The notes below the pieces were generated by a model. It ran no database searches and was not told the origin of the DNA. It worked only from the letters and a program-made list of their open reading frames with translations. Positions 4,075-5,056 of a stretch of 5,056 nt of DNA are shown here, piece after piece. The DNA lies in NCBI GenBank assembly GCA_004555915.1, contig SFJM01000099.1, positions 1 to 5,056 on the forward strand, given 5' to 3'. The DNA comes from Clostridiales bacterium. Lineage in GTDB: Bacteria; Bacillota; Clostridia; Oscillospirales; Butyricicoccaceae. The translations under genes were made by a program, and so were the position numbers. Numbering within the stretch: the stretch's first letter is position 1; each line of letters begins with the position of its first letter.

Positions 4075-4265
4075 TGGCCTATTACAATACCTGCGCATAC
4101 TGTGGGGCTCACCTGGACCCCGGCGAAAGCTGCGACTGTGATAAAAAAGAAACCGCTCTGGGCGTCAGCAGCACCCAGGGCGGCATGGTGGAAAAGGTTT
4201 TGACAGCCAAATTTCCACCTCCTATTTTACATGAAAAAACGAAAAATGCAAGGAGGTTCGCATGA
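4074..4265 (+). CDS. Small zinc-ribbon-like protein
   Basis: 63 residues from ATG 4074, which overlaps the preceding stop and has AAAGGTG (4060-4066) upstream. The N-terminus carries four spaced cysteines, CAYCGAHLDPGESCDCD (CxxC ... CxC), a pattern that fits a small zinc-binding knuckle. The remainder (GVSSTQGGMVEKVLTAKF and on) is low-complexity and basic at the end. The in-frame ATG at 4038 is rejected because the bases before 4074 read as the tail of another gene in a different frame. The stop overlaps the next ATG (ATGA). Cys-knuckle peptides of this size are common in phage early operons, usually of unknown function. Confidence 0.75.
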   Translation: MAYYNTCAYCGAHLDPGESCDCDKKETALGVSSTQGGMVEKVLTAKFPPPILHEKTKNARRFA

Positions 4266-4495
4266 CAAAAGCAGGATTTATGAAACCCGATGAAACATCA
4301 CGAAATCAGGACGGGTTAATGTGCATCATGGGTCTCAGGGACAAATCAAGAGAGCGATCAAATGGGCACGTCAGGAGCAGTCCAGTTTCAGCGCCCCGGA
4401 AGATATTGACGGGCTTGTTTCCTATCTTCGCCGAGAGTTCATCTGAAAGGAGCTGTTTATACCGTGAATCAGGAACAGGCGCAGAATCTGATTAG
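4262..4495 (+). pseudogene. Probably frameshifted small gene (AGGAGG start, wrong-looking C-terminus)
   Basis: ATG 4262 has an excellent ribosome site (AGGAGG 4251-4256, 5 nt spacing) and overlaps the previous stop (ATGA), so translation surely begins here. The first ~25 residues start MTKAGFMKPDETSRNQDG. The rest of the 77-residue product (SSPVSAPRKILTGLFPIFAE and on) does not look like a natural protein. It also runs through the whole of the 4321-4446 frame and into the 31-residue gene at 4464. The better coding signal from about 4330 is in the other frame (see 4321-4446). I infer an indel between about 4297 and 4340 that split one gene. A truly expressed 77-aa product cannot be excluded. 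Confidence 0.45.
4321..4446 (+). CDS. Small helical protein or displaced C-terminus (41 aa)
   Basis: From GTG 4321 the frame reads MHHGSQGQIKRAIKWARQEQ, then SSFSAPEDIDGLVSYLRREFI and TGA 4444-4446. It has strong amphipathic-helix character and natural composition: a basic helix, a S-F-S-A-P-E-D cap and a second helix. The ribosome site before GTG is weak (AGGACG at 4308-4313), so this may instead be the displaced C-terminal half of the gene that begins at 4262. It ends 17 nt before the next small gene. No family assignment. Confidence 0.55.
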   Translation: MHHGSQGQIKRAIKWARQEQSSFSAPEDIDGLVSYLRREFI

Positions 4496-4559
4496 TAAGC
4501 TGACATACGAAGAGAAGGTCGCCTTAATGCAACTTCTGAAATCACTAAGCATCAAATAA
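4464..4559 (+). CDS. 31-residue helical phage peptide
   Basis: GTG 4464 to TAA 4557-4559 gives MNQEQAQNLISKLTYEEKVA then LMQLLKSLSIK. It is a compact two-helix peptide with the hydrophobic periodicity of a coiled or amphipathic bundle. The ribosome site AAAGGAG (4446-4452) overlaps the previous stop. The spacing of 11 nt is slightly long. I recall similar short peptides with a LTYEEK core from gut Firmicute phages, without known function. It is followed after a 13-nt gap by the 61-residue gene, whose ribosome site starts just after its stop. Confidence 0.65.
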   Translation: MNQEQAQNLISKLTYEEKVALMQLLKSLSIK

Positions 4560-4572
4560 TGGAGGCCATAGC

Positions 4573-4758
4573 ATGAAAATCAAGATCACCTTCGCGGCCG
4601 ACGAAACCGAGAACGCGGATGCGCTGGCCGCAGACATTAGGAAGCGGCTTCCGAACGCCAGTGTCAAGCGGAGTGACCGGCACCCTCCGTACCGACACCT
4701 GTACATCTCAGAAAGTACGTCAAGCACTTGCGTTTTCGGTAAAAATGTTGTAAAATAA
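4573..4758 (+). CDS. Small conserved-looking early protein (61 aa)
   Basis: ATG 4573 follows GGAGG (4561-4565) by 7 nt. The product starts MKIKITFAADETENADALAA, continues DIRKRLPNASVKRSDRHPPY and ends in RHLYISES and a short tail. The layout is a beta strand, a helix, a basic strand (SVKRSDRHPP) and a strand with aromatic residues (YRHLYIS), i.e. a small alpha/beta domain resembling short DUF3970-like phage proteins. That comparison is from memory and weak. The last codons overlap the promoter-like sequence at 4728-4756, and the final TAA lies inside it. Function unknown. Confidence 0.72.
   Translation: MKIKITFAADETENADALAADIRKRLPNASVKRSDRHPPYRHLYISESTSSTCVFGKNVVK
4728..4756 (+). promoter_or_regulatory. 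Promoter for the leader RNA and sigma-like gene
   Basis: TTGCGT (4728-4733), 17-bp spacer, TAAAAT (4751-4756). It matches the sigma-A consensus at the key positions, with correct spacing. It lies inside the end of the 4573 gene and would start transcription near 4763, just before the terminator-ended leader. Confidence 0.55.
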
Positions 4759-4836
4759 AGCTGAAAAGTACCGCCCACATTGGGTTAGCTGAAAGGCACG
4801 GGAAATGGATGAAAGGCCGTTTCCTGTGCTTTTTTA
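4757..4836 (+). ncRNA. Terminator-ended leader / candidate small RNA
   Basis: About 75 nt from the predicted start (~4763) to the terminator. It holds an 8-nt direct repeat AGCTGAAA (4759-4766 and 4787-4794, 28 bp apart). Between the copies is a short hairpin CCCA-CAT-TGGG (4774-4784). The second repeat copy abuts the terminator stem. The arrangement fits an attenuation leader for the downstream sigma-like gene, or a free small RNA. I cannot match it to a known riboswitch class. Confidence 0.45.
4796..4836 (+). terminator. Strong intrinsic terminator upstream of the sigma-like gene
   Basis: GCACGGGAAA (4796-4805) pairs with TTTCCTGTGC (4820-4829), 10 bp including one G-U, with a 14-nt loop, followed directly by six Ts (4830-4835). 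Only 8 nt separate it from the ribosome site of the next gene, so it lies in that gene's 5' leader and not after an operon end. Confidence 0.88.
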
Positions 4837-4855
4837 TTTGCCGAAGGAGGTGCGT

Positions 4856-5056
4856 GTGGTGGATAGCAGCGAGATTGCGAAGGCTGTGCAGGCTGGAGAA
4901 ACCGGCACGTTGGAACTATGGATAGCTGTTCGCCGCCTTGCCCTCAAGTTTGCTATGCGGTGGGAGAGGGCACTTGATGGAAAGTCTGGCATGGAGCGAG
5001 ACGATTTCATGCAAGTAGCCTTCATCGCCATGCTGGACGCCGTAAAGTCATGGGAT
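4856..5056 (+). CDS. Sigma-70 region-2-like phage regulator (5' part only)
   Basis: Start GTG 4856 (or GTG 4859) follows AAGGAGGTG (4844-4852) closely. 67 codons are open to the window edge. The sequence VDSSEIAKAVQAGETGTLEL, then WIAVRRLALKFAMRWERAL and ERDDFMQVAFIAMLDAVKSWD, matches sigma region 2: an N-terminal helix with an AGD/AGE turn, a helix rich in aromatic and Arg residues, then DDxxQxxFIAxLxAVxxWD like the DLIQEGxIGLxxAVxxFD core of sigma-70 factors. Regions 3-4 would lie beyond the window. Such proteins in Firmicute phages are taken to switch on later genes. The gene sits behind a terminator in its leader, so readthrough or antitermination is probably needed. Confidence 0.8.
   Translation, partial: MVDSSEIAKAVQAGETGTLELWIAVRRLALKFAMRWERALDGKSGMERDDFMQVAFIAMLDAVKSWD

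Noticed and set aside
4545..4778. Minus-strand open frame opposite the 61-aa gene
   Set aside because: Its composition is that of an antisense shadow and it has no ribosome site. It also runs across the promoter and the start of the leader.

Overview
The window looks like the attachment, lysogeny and early region of a temperate phage, or phage-like integrative element, of a gut-type Clostridia/Firmicute host. The evidence is: strong AGGAGG-type ribosome sites, frequent GTG/TTG starts, sigma-A-like promoters, a tyrosine integrase with divergent repressor/Cro-type genes, and an early operon of very small overlapping genes of the kind common in such prophages. No host genus can be fixed from sequence alone.

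Layout. Positions 3-179 hold the 3' end of an unrecognised gene. Positions 180-427 form an attachment region. It contains a 3' fragment of a tRNA-Lys(UUU) gene (319-364, minus strand), a hairpin terminator (276-310) and five copies of a TGACTTGYW arm-type motif. The motif lies on both sides of the tRNA core, so the sequence reads as an intact attP (circular or virion form, or a tandem junction) rather than a chromosome/element boundary. Positions 428-1582 (minus) encode the integrase. All catalytic residues are present and the reading frame is open for 74 codons upstream of the first ATG, but that extension has no standard start codon. Positions 1576-1995 (minus) encode an AT-richer XRE repressor.

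Positions 1996-2136 are a compact genetic switch: two divergent, near-consensus promoters and two different operator-like palindromes. Rightward from there runs the early operon: a Cro-like XRE protein (2137), an unknown small protein (2334), a 32-residue membrane peptide (2527), an excisionase-type HTH protein (2618), a winged-helix protein (2854) and a basic-tailed protein resembling phage DUF6291 proteins (3156). A repeat- and hairpin-rich non-coding stretch (3435-3607) follows and is a candidate origin or control site.

Next come an unrecognised but well-formed 118-aa protein (3611), a start-less gene remnant (3955-4074), a zinc-ribbon-like small protein (4074), a stretch with a reading-frame conflict (4262-4495), a 31-residue protein (4464) and a 61-residue protein (4573). 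A promoter then drives a roughly 75-nt leader that ends in a strong intrinsic terminator, placed directly before a sigma-region-2-like gene that runs off the window (4856-5056).

Inferred working. The repressor/Cro-like pair sets lysogeny. The integrase, downstream of the repressor, acts at the adjacent attP with an HTH accessory protein. The sigma-like protein is a plausible switch to later genes, with its own expression gated by the terminator. No replication, packaging or structural gene is visible in the window.
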